A DNA stretch of 58,778 nucleotides from positions 1 through 58,778 of the forward strand of contig JBBQWN010000015.1 of NCBI GenBank assembly GCA_038210595.1. Reading direction: 5' to 3'. Positions 33,016 through 42,294 of this stretch are shown here, in pieces. Source of the stretch: Glacieibacterium sp038210595 (GTDB lineage: Bacteria > Pseudomonadota > Alphaproteobacteria > Sphingomonadales > Sphingomonadaceae). Position numbers and translations under genes: made by a program. The number at the start of each line of letters is the position of its first letter. Positions within the stretch are counted from its first letter, which is position 1. The notes beneath the pieces were generated by a model. That model was not told the DNA's origin, did not search any database, and worked only from the letters and a program-made list of their open reading frames with translations.

Positions 33016-34130
33016 CAGTCGTGAACGGTGAGCACCGGTTTCGACACCAGCCCGAACGCCCGCAGCTGACCCAGCAGTTCGCGGTGCCCGAACGCCTGGC
33101 AGGCGCTGGCGAAGCCGACCCGCCGCGGCGCCTGCTGCAGCAGCGAGGCGGCGGCATAGGCCTGCAGCAGCCCGGTCTGCTTGTAGTTGCAGTTGCCGTG
33201 TATGACGCAGTGCGCGCGCGCCAGCGGGCCGGAGGCGTGCACCGAATCGACCGACGAATTGAGCCGCGGGTTCTCGCGCGGCGGCATCGCGGCCTGCACG
33301 CTGTCGGCCATCGCCAGCAGCTGCTTCTCCTGTTCTTCGGGCGGCAACGGCGCGATGTCGGTCTCGAACATCTTGGTCATGCCGACGACGCCCTCCATGA
33401 CCTCGCGGGCGAAGACGCCGCCCATGACCTTGACACTCGACACGCGCGGGTCGCGGCGGAACCACAAAGGATGCGCGGTGCCGCCCCAGGGCAGCGCCAG
33501 CGTGTTGAGGTGCTGGCCCGGCACGCTGACCTCGAAGGTCTGGGTCCGCGCCCAGGGCTTCAGCTGGTTGTCCTCGAGGTAGAACCAGTCAGCCTTGAGA
33601 ATGGTGAAGATGGTCTGGGTCGAGGCATAGGTCGGGAAGCCGCGCCACAGCACCAGCATCTCCAGCGTGTCCATGCCCGGTGTTTCGAGCGCGATGTTTG
33701 CCGCGATCTCGCCGGTCGTGTACATCTGCGCGATGCAGGGGGAGAGCAGCAGGCCCTTGGCGGCGAATGCCGCGCCCCAGCGTTCCTCGCAGACCATCAT
33801 CCAGTCCTGCTCGCCGGTGGTGTCGAGATAGTGGCAGCCCGCCGCCAGCGCCGCCTCCACCGCCTCCGGCCCGAACTTGATGAACGGCCCGACCATGTTG
33901 CAGACGACGCTCGCGCCGGTGAACAGCGCGGTCAGCGCCTCGACGGTGTGGGCGACCTCGACGACCTCGTAGTCGGCGCTTTCGATGCCGGGCACCTTGT
34001 CCATCACCGCCTGCGTCCGCGCGCCGTCGCGTCCGGCCGCAACGAAGGCCACGCCGAGCTCGCGCAGATATTCGCAGACCAGGCGGCCGGTGTAGCCCGA
34101 TGCGCCGTAGACGATGACGGGTTTGGTCAT
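33015..34130 (-). CDS. Saccharopine-dehydrogenase-like NAD(P)-binding oxidoreductase
   Basis: 371 residues. The Rossmann motif GASGYTG is at 9-15, with the saccharopine-dehydrogenase-type continuation (Gly-Arg-Asp-Gly-Ala-Arg; Val-Val-Cys-Asn-Met-Val-Gly-Pro-Phe; Tyr-Leu-Asp-Thr-Thr-Gly-Glu). Relatives include trans-acting enoyl reductases of mycobacterial lipid synthesis, but true lysine-pathway function is unlikely given the neighbours. In this island a double-bond or keto reduction of the imported substrate is the likeliest role. It sits between an SDR (5-base gap) and the acyl-CoA synthetase (1-base overlap), in one transcript. Confidence 0.82.
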   Translation of the reverse strand: MTKPVIVYGASGYTGRLVCEYLRELGVAFVAAGRDGARTQAVMDKVPGIESADYEVVEVAHTVEALTALFTGASVVCNMVGPFIKFGPEAVEAALAAGCHYLDTTGEQDWMMVCEERWGAAFAAKGLLLSPCIAQMYTTGEIAANIALETPGMDTLEMLVLWRGFPTYASTQTIFTILKADWFYLEDNQLKPWARTQTFEVSVPGQHLNTLALPWGGTAHPLWFRRDPRVSSVKVMGGVFAREVMEGVVGMTKMFETDIAPLPPEEQEKQLLAMADSVQAAMPPRENPRLNSSVDSVHASGPLARAHCVIHGNCNYKQTGLLQAYAAASLLQQAPRRVGFASACQAFGHRELLGQLRAFGLVSKPVLTVHD

Positions 34131-34135
34131 GCTGC

Positions 34136-34921
34136 TTAACTCCCCATCCCGCCGTCGACGGCGAGTCCTGTGCCGGTGATGAAGCGTGCCGCGTCGCTGA
34201 GCAGGAAGACGCAGGCGTCGGCCATGTCGCCGACCTCGCCGAGCCGGCCCAGCGGGGTCTGCGCGATGACGCCGCCCGCCGCTTCCTCGGCGCTGCCGAA
34301 CAGGCCGATCTCGGCCATGTCTGCGGCGAGCTTGGTGCCCATCGCGGTCGGCACCAGCCCCGGATACAGGCAGTTGACGCGGACGCCGTAGCCCAGGCGG
34401 CCGCTCTCGACCGCGGCGATGCGGGTCAGCCGGTCGACCGCCGACTTGGTCGCGGAATAGCCGCTGATGCCGGGGAACGGGATGGTCGCGGCGACCGAGG
34501 CAATGTTGACGATCGCACCGCCCTTGCCCGCCGCGCCGCCGGGCCGCATCGCGCGAAAGGCGTGCTTGCACCCCAGCGCGGTGCCGACGACGTTGACGTC
34601 AAGCATCTTCCTGAGCGCCGCCGCGTCGGTGTCGATGACCAGCGCCGAAATCTCGATGCCGGCATTGTTGACCAGCAGGTCGAAGCCGCCGAGACCCGCG
34701 ACAACCTGCGGGATCGCCGCCGCCCAGCCGGCGTCGTCGGTAACGTCGAACTGCACGAACGTCGCGCCGATGCGGGCGGCCGTTGCGGTGCCGGTGGCGG
34801 CATCGATGTCAGAGATCGCGACCCTCGCCCCCGCCGCGATCAACGCCTCCGCGATCGCCATGCCGATGCCGGTCGCCCCGCCGGTGACCAGCGCATGCTT
34901 GCCGTCGAGACCTTGCGTCAT
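34136..34921 (-). CDS. Short-chain dehydrogenase/reductase (first of two)
   Basis: 261 residues, classical SDR: TGGATGIG at 13-20, NNAG at 85-88, catalytic Ser142 and Tyr155-x-x-x-Lys159. The Asp in Ser-Asp-Ile-Asp (38-40) after the second beta strand favours NAD(H). It oxidises or reduces an alcohol/ketone, with the substrate unknown. It lies 12 bases downstream of the other SDR and 5 bases upstream of the saccharopine-dehydrogenase-like gene. Confidence 0.9.
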   Translation of the reverse strand: MTQGLDGKHALVTGGATGIGMAIAEALIAAGARVAISDIDAATGTATAARIGATFVQFDVTDDAGWAAAIPQVVAGLGGFDLLVNNAGIEISALVIDTDAAALRKMLDVNVVGTALGCKHAFRAMRPGGAAGKGGAIVNIASVAATIPFPGISGYSATKSAVDRLTRIAAVESGRLGYGVRVNCLYPGLVPTAMGTKLAADMAEIGLFGSAEEAAGGVIAQTPLGRLGEVGDMADACVFLLSDAARFITGTGLAVDGGMGS

Positions 34922-34933
34922 TGGGTGTTCCTT

Positions 34934-35677
34934 TCAGGCGGCAACATAGCCCCCGTCGACGACCAGCTCGCTGCCCCACATGTACGAGGCGTCGTCGCTG
35001 GCGAGGAACAGGATCGGCCGGGCGATCTCCTCGACCGTCGCGGTGCGGCCGAGCGGGATCTGCGCCAGGGTCGCCGCCATGAAGGCGTTGCCGCGGTCTT
35101 CGCCCAGCGCCGCAACCGCGTCGGCGACCAGCGCGGTCGCGCAGTAGCCGGGGTGGACCGAGTTGATGCGCACCGGGATGCCGCGGCGCGCGCAATCGAC
35201 CGCGACCGACTTGGTGAACAGTTTCACACCGCCCTTGCTGGCATTGTAGGCGGGCAGCATCGGCTCGGCGATGTTGCCGGCGATCGAGGCGACGTTGATG
35301 ATGGTGCCGCCACGCGTCCGCATCTTGGCGATGCCGGCGCGGGTGCCGAGGAAGACGCTCTCCAGATTGACGCTGAGCATCCGTCGCCAGTCGGCGAGGC
35401 TGGTGTCCTCGATGGCCTTCAGGAAGGCCATGCCGGCGTTGTTGACCAGAATGTCGAGCGCCGGGATCGCGGCCATCAACGCCGTCCAGCCGGCCTCGTC
35501 GGTCGCGTCCTGGACCCGGGTCTCGATGTTCGGCGCGGTAATCGTCGCCAGTTCGGCCGCGTCGATGTCGGTGGCGATGACGTGCGCGCCCTCGGCGGCG
35601 AAGCCCTCCGCGGTCGCCCTTCCGATGCCGCGCGCGGCCCCGGTGACGAGCGCGACCTTGCCGGTGAAACGCATCAT
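34934..35677 (-). CDS. Short-chain dehydrogenase/reductase (second of two)
   Basis: 247 residues, classical SDR: TGAARGIG at 12-19, NNAG at 79-82, Ser131 and Tyr144-x-x-x-Lys148, and Asp after strand two (Thr-Asp-Ile-Asp) pointing to NAD(H). It is clearly different from its neighbour SDR in the substrate loop, so the two probably act on different steps or stereoisomers. The start is one of two adjacent ATGs (35677 or 35674) behind an AGAGG site; the 35716 start in the same frame lacks support. It lies 46 bases downstream of the TonB receptor gene end. Confidence 0.9.
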   Translation of the reverse strand: MMRFTGKVALVTGAARGIGRATAEGFAAEGAHVIATDIDAAELATITAPNIETRVQDATDEAGWTALMAAIPALDILVNNAGMAFLKAIEDTSLADWRRMLSVNLESVFLGTRAGIAKMRTRGGTIINVASIAGNIAEPMLPAYNASKGGVKLFTKSVAVDCARRGIPVRINSVHPGYCATALVADAVAALGEDRGNAFMAATLAQIPLGRTATVEEIARPILFLASDDASYMWGSELVVDGGYVAA

Positions 35678-35723
35678 GGAGCCTCTCTCGGGTCGCCCGC
35701 CGGGGCGGCGCGGCACCCGGTGA

Positions 35724-38324
35724 TCAGAACTTGTAGGTGACGTCGAAGCCGTAGGTCCGGGGCGTCGCGCGGTTCAGGTAATCGAGCCCGAAGACGTTGA
35801 TGTTGAGGCCATAGGTGTAATAATATTTGTTCGACAGGTTCTTGCCCCAGGCGCTTACCGACAGATTGTCCTTGGTGTAGGTCAGGCGCGCGTTGAACAG
35901 CCAGTAACCCGGGTTGCCGCAGGCGATCGCCGGGCCGGCCTGCAGGATGTTGAAGCCGGGCGCGGGCGTGTTGCACGGGCTCTGGCCATAGTCCTTGAAC
36001 GGGTCGAAGTAATATTTGCCTTCGTACTGCGCGTCGCCGCGGAAGCTGAACTTGCCGACCTTGCCCTCGTAGATGTCCCAGTCGACGCCGAGCTGGACAG
36101 TCGTTTCCGGCGCGTTCGGGAACGGGTTGCCGTTGACGTTGAGGGTCGGGCTGCTCGGGTTGGTCGGGTCGAGCACGTTGCCCTTGTACTTCGAGCGCAG
36201 CAGGCCGAGCGAGCCGTCGAAACGCAAATTGTCCAGCGCCTGGAACACCACCTCCGCCTCGCCGCCATACAGATAGCCGTTGGCCGAACGGGTGAAGGTG
36301 GTCGCGCCGATGACCTGCGTCACCTGGTGGTTCTTGTAGTCGTAGTAGAAGCCGGCGAGGTTCAGCTGCAGGCGCCGGTCGAACAGGCGGGTCTTCACCC
36401 CGCCTTCATAGGCGTCGATCTGCTCGGGCTGGATGTAGTAGACCTGGTTGGTGCCCTGGTAGGCGAGTCCGTTGAAGCTGCCCGAACGGTAGCCGCGCGA
36501 ATAATTGACATAGCCCAGGATATCGTCGGCGAACTTGTAGCTGACGTTGGCGCGACCGGTCAGGCGATTGGCCTTCTCGGTCTGGTTCACCCGCGGCAGG
36601 CTGGGGTCGTAGGGAAAGCTGTACGGGATCGTCGACGCGACGATGTTCTGGCCGCCGAGATCGCGGATCGTCGTCAGGCCGTTGCGGTATTTCACCTTGT
36701 CCTTGGTGTAGCGCAGGCCGATGCTGACCGTCAGGCGGTCGGTGAAGTCATAGCTCGCATCGCCGTAGATCGCATAGGACGGGCGCTCGATGTCATAATC
36801 CTGGTTGCCCAGGATCGGCGTGAACGGCGGCGCCCCGGCGGCGCGGCAGGCGGCCGAAATGGCGCCGCCAAAACCGTTGCCGCCGCTGTTGTTCAGCGAG
36901 ATGTCGGTGACCAGCGCGATTAGCGAGCGGGCATCGAGGAAGCCGTTGGGGTTGGCCACAACCGGTGTGCACGAGGACGCGAGCGTCGGGTCGAGCGCCG
37001 GGTTGACCGCGAACGCCGGCACGATGCCGGTCGAATCCGGTGTCGCGATGACCGGGTTGCTGAACGTCGACGGCAGGCCGAGGCCGAGCAGGACAGGCCG
37101 CAAGATGCCGAAGAAATCGACCTCGTTGCGGGTCTTGACCGTGTCTTTGCCGTAATACAGCCCGGCAACGACGTTCAGCCGGTCGTGCTTGTAGGTGAAG
37201 CGCAGGTCCTGGTTGAAGTTCTCGCTCTTGGAGAAATAGCGCAGCGAGCACAGGTCGTTCGGCGAACCGTCGCAGTCGAACGGCGAGTTGCGGTACTTGC
37301 CCGTGTCGTAGCCGGTGATCGACGTGACGCTGAGGTCGTCGGTGATCTCGTAGGCGATGTTCAGCGCGACACCGGCCGACGACGTGAAATAATGACCGCC
37401 CGAGTTCGACGCGACCTCGTTGCCGCGCAACAGCCGCCCGCCGAGCAGCGGCTGCGGATCGAAGCGCGAATAGCCGAGCGCGTCCTGGCCGTTCGCGAGC
37501 TGACCCAGCGCATAGGGGTTGGGGGCGAGCGGATTGTCGCGGGCGTAATAGCCCTTCAGGTTGATCTGCAGGCGATCGGTCGGCTTCCACCGCGCCGACA
37601 GCCGAGCGCCGACGGTGTTGGTGGTGCCGACATCGCGCTGCTGGATCGGGTTATACTGCCAGCCGTCGCCCTTCGCGACGGTGACCGCGGCACGGATGCC
37701 GAGCTTGTCCGGGATCAGCGTCGCATCGATCGCACCCTGGCCGGTGAAGGTGTTGTAGTTGCCATAGCCGAACGTGCCGTAGCCGTGGACGCCGCCCTCC
37801 AGGCTGGGCTTGCGGGTGAAGAAGCTGATCGCGCCGCCCGTCGTGTTGCGACCGTAGAGGGTCCCCTGCGGACCGCGCAGCACCTCGACGCGGTCGAGGT
37901 CGTAAAGCTGCTGCCCGTGGCTGGCGCGGAAGCTCTGGTAGACCTCGTCGACATAGATGCCGACCGGCGAGGCGGTGGAGGCCGAGAACTCGTTCGCCAC
38001 CGACACGCCGCGCAGCGAGAAGTTGGGCTGGGTGCGGCCGTAGGGCGTGGTGATCTGCAGGCTGGGCACGGTTCCCATCAGGTCGCTGGTCTCGGTGACG
38101 CCGCGCGCCTGCAGCTCCGCCCCGCCGATCGCCGAGATCGCGGCGGGCACGTCCTGCAGCTTCTGCTCGCGCTTCTGGGCGGTGACGACGATGTCGTCGA
38201 GCGACGGGCTGGACGCGGCATTCTCCGCGGTCGCGGTGGGCGCGACGTTCGCAGGCGTCTGTGCGGCGGCCAGGCCCGGCAGGGCCAGCATCGCGCAGGT
38301 GGCGAGCAGTTGCGGCTTGATCAT
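35724..38324 (-). CDS. TonB-dependent outer-membrane receptor of the catabolic island
   Basis: 866 residues. Signal peptide to about Ala21, TonB box Asp-Ile-Val-Val-Thr-Ala-Gln-Lys-Arg near 44-52, plug with Val-Glu-Val-Leu-Arg-Gly-Pro-Gln-Gly-Thr-Leu-Tyr-Gly-Arg-Asn-Thr-Thr-Gly-Gly (near 149-167), a barrel rich in Tyr/Asp/Asn turns, and a terminal Phe. This plug variant is typical of the large sphingomonad receptor families for hydrophobic or plant-derived compounds. It heads the minus-strand operon with two SDRs, a reductase and an acyl-CoA synthetase, so it probably imports their substrate. It is divergent from the LuxR-type regulator. Confidence 0.92.
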   Translation of the reverse strand: MIKPQLLATCAMLALPGLAAAQTPANVAPTATAENAASSPSLDDIVVTAQKREQKLQDVPAAISAIGGAELQARGVTETSDLMGTVPSLQITTPYGRTQPNFSLRGVSVANEFSASTASPVGIYVDEVYQSFRASHGQQLYDLDRVEVLRGPQGTLYGRNTTGGAISFFTRKPSLEGGVHGYGTFGYGNYNTFTGQGAIDATLIPDKLGIRAAVTVAKGDGWQYNPIQQRDVGTTNTVGARLSARWKPTDRLQINLKGYYARDNPLAPNPYALGQLANGQDALGYSRFDPQPLLGGRLLRGNEVASNSGGHYFTSSAGVALNIAYEITDDLSVTSITGYDTGKYRNSPFDCDGSPNDLCSLRYFSKSENFNQDLRFTYKHDRLNVVAGLYYGKDTVKTRNEVDFFGILRPVLLGLGLPSTFSNPVIATPDSTGIVPAFAVNPALDPTLASSCTPVVANPNGFLDARSLIALVTDISLNNSGGNGFGGAISAACRAAGAPPFTPILGNQDYDIERPSYAIYGDASYDFTDRLTVSIGLRYTKDKVKYRNGLTTIRDLGGQNIVASTIPYSFPYDPSLPRVNQTEKANRLTGRANVSYKFADDILGYVNYSRGYRSGSFNGLAYQGTNQVYYIQPEQIDAYEGGVKTRLFDRRLQLNLAGFYYDYKNHQVTQVIGATTFTRSANGYLYGGEAEVVFQALDNLRFDGSLGLLRSKYKGNVLDPTNPSSPTLNVNGNPFPNAPETTVQLGVDWDIYEGKVGKFSFRGDAQYEGKYYFDPFKDYGQSPCNTPAPGFNILQAGPAIACGNPGYWLFNARLTYTKDNLSVSAWGKNLSNKYYYTYGLNINVFGLDYLNRATPRTYGFDVTYKF

Positions 38325-38417
38325 TGTTCACTCCCCTTGGCGCCCGCGGGTCGCTGCCCGCCGATCATGCTTGGCTGCGATGCTAGGCGCGGACCGCGAC
38401 CACGCAACGGTGGCGGC

Positions 38418-38446
38418 GGGGGGGTGGCGGGGGGGCTGGCGGGGGG
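38418..38446. repeat. G-tract cluster in the divergent promoter region
   Basis: Runs of G7 (38418-38424), G7 (38429-38435) and G6 (38441-38446), with GG pairs between, lie in the 163-base gap (38325-38487) between the TonB receptor and the LuxR-type regulator, about 40 bases before the regulator start. Could form a G-quadruplex or change length by slippage. No other clear element is visible in this gap. Confidence 0.6.
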
Positions 38447-38487
38447 CTAGACTGGCGACCAAGCGGCGTGGACCGCATGGGGACGGG

Positions 38488-41193
38488 ATGGCGAGCGAGT
38501 TCAGCGAGCCGCGGCAGCAACCGGGTGATACGCCCGGTGCGGACAGCCGTGCGACGCTGACCCGCACCAAGCTGCGCCCGCCGCGCCTGCCCGCCCGGCT
38601 GGTCGCGAGCGCCCGCCACGCCGCGCTTGCCGATGCGGTGCTCGCCCACGGTGTGACGCTGGTCCGGGCGCCGAGCGGCTATGGCAAGTCGACGCTCGCC
38701 AGCGGCTGGCATCGCAGCGTCATCGCCCGCGGGCACATTGCCGCCTGGGTCTCGTTCGAGCCTGAGGACGATGCTCCGGCGCGCGCCATCGGTGCCATCC
38801 TCCAGGCGCTGGCGAGCGCCCTCACGACGCGCGAGGCGGTGGTGCTCCATCACCTCGCGGGCGGGCTGCTGGCCAATGACGGCGTCATCGTGCCCCAGGC
38901 GGTGGCGACGCGCCTGATCAACGCCGTCGACGAGATCGGGGAGCGCGTCGTGCTGTTCCTCGACGACATCGACCGGCTGACCGACCCGCGCATCCTGCAG
39001 TTCCTGAATTATCTCCTGTTGCACGCACCCGCCAACCTGCACGTTGTGCTGGCGACGCAGGCGCGGCTGGCCTTGCCGCTGGTCCATCTCGACCATCACG
39101 GGCAGCTGCTGCGCATCGGCATCGACGAGATGCGACTGAGCGATGCCGAGGCCGCCGATCTGCTGGCCGCGGGCGGCGCGACGCTGTCCAAGGGCGATGT
39201 GAGACGGCTGAACGCGGCAATGGCGGGCTGGGTGACGGGCTTGCGGATCGGCTCGGCGGCACTGCGCAACAACCGCGACGCGCTGCTCGACGTCGGGCTC
39301 GCCGGGCACGGCGCCCGCTGGCTCAGCGATTATCTCGACGACAATATCGTCCGCCACCTGACACCGGATGCGCAGGTCTTCCTGTCCCGCTGCGCCGTCG
39401 TGGCGTCGATGACGCCGGAGCTCGCCACCGCCTTGTCGGGCCTCCCCGACGCCGGCCCGATGCTCGGCTGGCTCGCCGACCAGAACCTGTTCGTGCAGCG
39501 CCAGGGGGAGGCCGGCGACTGGTTCCAGATCCACGCCGCGTTCCGCGGCTTCCTGCTCGACCGGCTGGCGCGCGAGGACGCCGCCGCGGTGCCGCGCCTG
39601 CACGGTGTCGCCAGCCGCTGGTACGCGGCTCACGGCCGCCCGGCCGAAGCCATCGGCCACGCGCTCGACGCCGGCGACGCCGACGCAGCCGCGGCGCTCA
39701 TCGAAGGCCAGGCCCAGTCGATGGTCGAACAGTCGGATATCCTGACCCTGCTCGGCTGGATCGCGCGGCTGCCGGTCGCGGCGATCGAGCATCGCATCCC
39801 GCTGCGTCTCGCCCAGGCCTGGGCGCTGACCCTCAGTCTGCGGCCGCAGGCACGCGCCGTTCTCGATGACCTGTACAGCAGGCGGCGCGCCAAGGACGAC
39901 GCGCTCGACCGCGAGCTTGCCGGTATCGAGACGATCTTCCTCGCCGTCTACGAGGACCGGCTCGACGCCGCGCTGGAGCACGGCCGCACCTATCTTGCGG
40001 GCAACGCCACCGACAGCTTCACCAGCCGCGCGGTCCGCAACGCCGCCGCCTATTGCGAGCTGGCGCGCGGCAACCACGCCGAGGTTCACGCGCTGGTCCG
40101 CCCGGCGCAACTGCAGGCCCAGCGCGCCGAGCAGATTTTCCCGACCGCCTATCGCTATGCCGTCGTCGGCCTCGGCTACCGCAACCAGGGCCAGCTGGCG
40201 GAGGCCGAGCGGACCTTTGCCGCCGGTCTCGATCTGGCGCGGCGGGTGTCCGGCCCGGGGTCGGCTTCGTCGGCGCTGCTCGCGCCACTGCTGGCGCGCT
40301 GCCGCTACGAGGCGGGCGACCTCGATGCCGCCGCGGCGCTGCTCGACGGGCAGCTGCCGGTGATCGACGAGGCGTGCTTCAGCGAGACCGTGCTCAACGC
40401 CTATCTGATCGCTGTGCGGCTGGCGGCGCCGCGCGACGCGGCGGCGCTGATCGAACATGCCGAGTTGCTCGGGCACGAGCGCGGCTGGGCGCGGCTGCAG
40501 GCGCTGTGCATGGTCGAGCGGGCGCGGCTCGGCCTGCCCCAGACGATGGCCGCGGACGATCTCGTCGCCGAAGCCGAGGAGGCGGCCGCGATCGCCGCCC
40601 CGCTCGGCCTGAAGGCCCGGACCTTCGCGATCCTGTGGAAATATCGTGCCGAAATGGCGCTGGCGACGGGCGACCGCGCGCGGCTGACGACGATCACGAC
40701 GCGGGTGGCGACGCTGGCGCACGCCTCGGGCCAGCACGAGCTGCTGCTCAAGAGCCATGTCTATGCGCTGCTGCCCAAGCTGATGGGCACCGCCGAGGTC
40801 GCGCTGCCCGCGGTGTGTGCCGGACTGGCGCGGGATGCGGTCGCGGCCGGTTACCGGCGGACCTTCACCGACATTCTCGAGGCGCCGGTGCGCGGCCGCC
40901 TGACGCTGCCGCCCGAATGGCCGCCGGAGCTGGCGGTGCTGGTCCGCCCGCCGCGCGCCGCGCCCGCGCCGGCGTCGCCGCGCACCGTGTTCGAGTTGCT
41001 CACCTCGCGCGAGATCGACGTGCTTACCGGCGTCAGCACCGGCCATTCGAACAAGGATATCGCGCGCCAGTTGCAGCTGACGCCCGAGACGGTGAAGTGG
41101 CATCTGAAAAACGTCATGCGCAAGCTCGGGGCGGACAGCCGGACCGAGGCGGTGCGCGCCGCGGCGGCGCTTGGCCTGTCGTCGGCAGGATGA
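38488..41193 (+). CDS. LuxR-family ATP-dependent regulator (MalT/LAL type)
   Basis: 901 residues. Residues 22-40 form the MalT-like lead-in (Leu-Thr-Arg-Thr-Lys-Leu-Arg-Pro-Pro), Walker A APSGYGKST is at 61-69, and Leu-Phe-Leu-Asp-Asp-Ile-Asp near 155 serves as Walker B. A long TPR-like helical region follows, and a C-terminal LuxR helix-turn-helix (about 838-898: Leu-Thr-Ser-Arg-Glu-Ile-Asp-Val-Leu). Such STAND ATPases bind an inducer and ATP, oligomerise and activate transcription. It is divergent from the TonB receptor operon and overlaps the alcohol dehydrogenase by 4 bases, so it is the likely activator of the whole island. ATG 38488 is used; upstream frame is shadow. Confidence 0.9.
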   Translation: MASEFSEPRQQPGDTPGADSRATLTRTKLRPPRLPARLVASARHAALADAVLAHGVTLVRAPSGYGKSTLASGWHRSVIARGHIAAWVSFEPEDDAPARAIGAILQALASALTTREAVVLHHLAGGLLANDGVIVPQAVATRLINAVDEIGERVVLFLDDIDRLTDPRILQFLNYLLLHAPANLHVVLATQARLALPLVHLDHHGQLLRIGIDEMRLSDAEAADLLAAGGATLSKGDVRRLNAAMAGWVTGLRIGSAALRNNRDALLDVGLAGHGARWLSDYLDDNIVRHLTPDAQVFLSRCAVVASMTPELATALSGLPDAGPMLGWLADQNLFVQRQGEAGDWFQIHAAFRGFLLDRLAREDAAAVPRLHGVASRWYAAHGRPAEAIGHALDAGDADAAAALIEGQAQSMVEQSDILTLLGWIARLPVAAIEHRIPLRLAQAWALTLSLRPQARAVLDDLYSRRRAKDDALDRELAGIETIFLAVYEDRLDAALEHGRTYLAGNATDSFTSRAVRNAAAYCELARGNHAEVHALVRPAQLQAQRAEQIFPTAYRYAVVGLGYRNQGQLAEAERTFAAGLDLARRVSGPGSASSALLAPLLARCRYEAGDLDAAAALLDGQLPVIDEACFSETVLNAYLIAVRLAAPRDAAALIEHAELLGHERGWARLQALCMVERARLGLPQTMAADDLVAEAEEAAAIAAPLGLKARTFAILWKYRAEMALATGDRARLTTITTRVATLAHASGQHELLLKSHVYALLPKLMGTAEVALPAVCAGLARDAVAAGYRRTFTDILEAPVRGRLTLPPEWPPELAVLVRPPRAAPAPASPRTVFELLTSREIDVLTGVSTGHSNKDIARQLQLTPETVKWHLKNVMRKLGADSRTEAVRAAAALGLSSAG

Positions 41194-42278
41194 GGATCAC
41201 CGCTGCCGTGCTGGGCGCCAGTGGTGCGGTCGCGCCCTATGCTGACAGCCTTCCGCTGGAGCTCCGCACGCTCGACCTCGCGCCGCCGCAGCCAGGCGAG
41301 CTGCTCGTCCGCATCGATGCTGCCGGCCTGTGCCATTCCGACCTGTCGGTGATCAATGGCGACCGGCCGCGGCCGCTGCCGATGGCGCTCGGCCATGAGG
41401 CGGTGGCGACGGTCGAGGCGCTGGGCAGCCCAGACGACGCGCTGTTCGCGACCGGCGACCGGGTCGTGCTGTCGTTCCTGCCGCCGTGCGGCGAGTGCGT
41501 GCGCTGCCAGAGCGGCGAGGGGTACCTGTGCCCGCGCGGGGCGGCGGCGAATGGAGCGGGCGAGCTGCTGCGCGGCGGCTCACGGCTGGGCGGCGTCCAC
41601 CACCATCTCGGCGTCTCGGCGTTTGCCACACACGCCGTCGTCGACCGGCGTTCGGCGGTGAAGATCGACCGCGACATCCCGGTCGAGATCGCCGCGCTGT
41701 TCGGCTGCGCGGTGCTGACCGGGGTCGGCGCGGTGCTCAATTCGGGCGGGCTGCGGGCGGGCGAGAGCGTATTGATCTACGGCCTGGGCGGGGTCGGGCT
41801 GGCGGCGCTGCTCGGCGCGCTGGCAGGCGGTGCCAACCCGGTCACGGTCGTCGATCCGGTGGCGGCGAAGCGCGCGCTGGCGCTCGACCTCGGCGCGGCG
41901 GCGGCTTTCGCGCCAGGTGCGGAGAGCGGCGGTGCCGACCTGGTGATCGAGACCGTCGGCAAGGCGCGGGTGCTGGAGACCGCCTATGCCCGCACCCGGC
42001 GCGGCGGGCGGATCGTCACCGTTGGCCTGCCCAATCCGGCCGAACAATTCTCGATCCCCGCGGTGAGCCTGGTCGCCGATGCCAAGACGATCGTCGGCTC
42101 CTATCTCGGCAGCAGCATCCCGGCGCGCGACATCCCGCGCTACATCGGCCTGTGGCGGGCCGGGCGGCTGCCGGTCGAGCGTCTGCTGACTTCGGTGTCG
42201 CCGCTCGCCGACATTAACGCGCTGTTCGACCGGCTGGCCAGCGGCAAGGCGATCCGCCAGGTCGTCATCCCCGCCTGA
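41190..42278 (+). CDS. Zinc-dependent alcohol dehydrogenase (MDR family)
   Basis: 362 residues, complete medium-chain dehydrogenase. Catalytic zinc ligands are Cys48 (Gly-Leu-Cys-His-Ser-Asp), His69-Glu70 and Cys173; structural zinc cysteines are 100, 103, 106 and 114; the NAD-binding GLGGVG is at 198-203. It is of the class III/aryl-alcohol type by layout and would oxidise a primary alcohol to an aldehyde, feeding the acyl-CoA synthetase across the divergent promoter. ATG 41190 overlaps the regulator stop by 4 bases. Substrate unknown. Confidence 0.92.
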   Translation: MRITAAVLGASGAVAPYADSLPLELRTLDLAPPQPGELLVRIDAAGLCHSDLSVINGDRPRPLPMALGHEAVATVEALGSPDDALFATGDRVVLSFLPPCGECVRCQSGEGYLCPRGAAANGAGELLRGGSRLGGVHHHLGVSAFATHAVVDRRSAVKIDRDIPVEIAALFGCAVLTGVGAVLNSGGLRAGESVLIYGLGGVGLAALLGALAGGANPVTVVDPVAAKRALALDLGAAAAFAPGAESGGADLVIETVGKARVLETAYARTRRGGRIVTVGLPNPAEQFSIPAVSLVADAKTIVGSYLGSSIPARDIPRYIGLWRAGRLPVERLLTSVSPLADINALFDRLASGKAIRQVVIPA

Positions 42279-42294
42279 TCCCGCGGCGGCAGGT

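Noticed and set aside
34934..35716. Start of the second SDR at 35716
   Set aside because: The extra 13 residues are Arg/Pro/Gly-rich and precede the true Rossmann start. ATG 35677 with an upstream AGAGG fits the family length.
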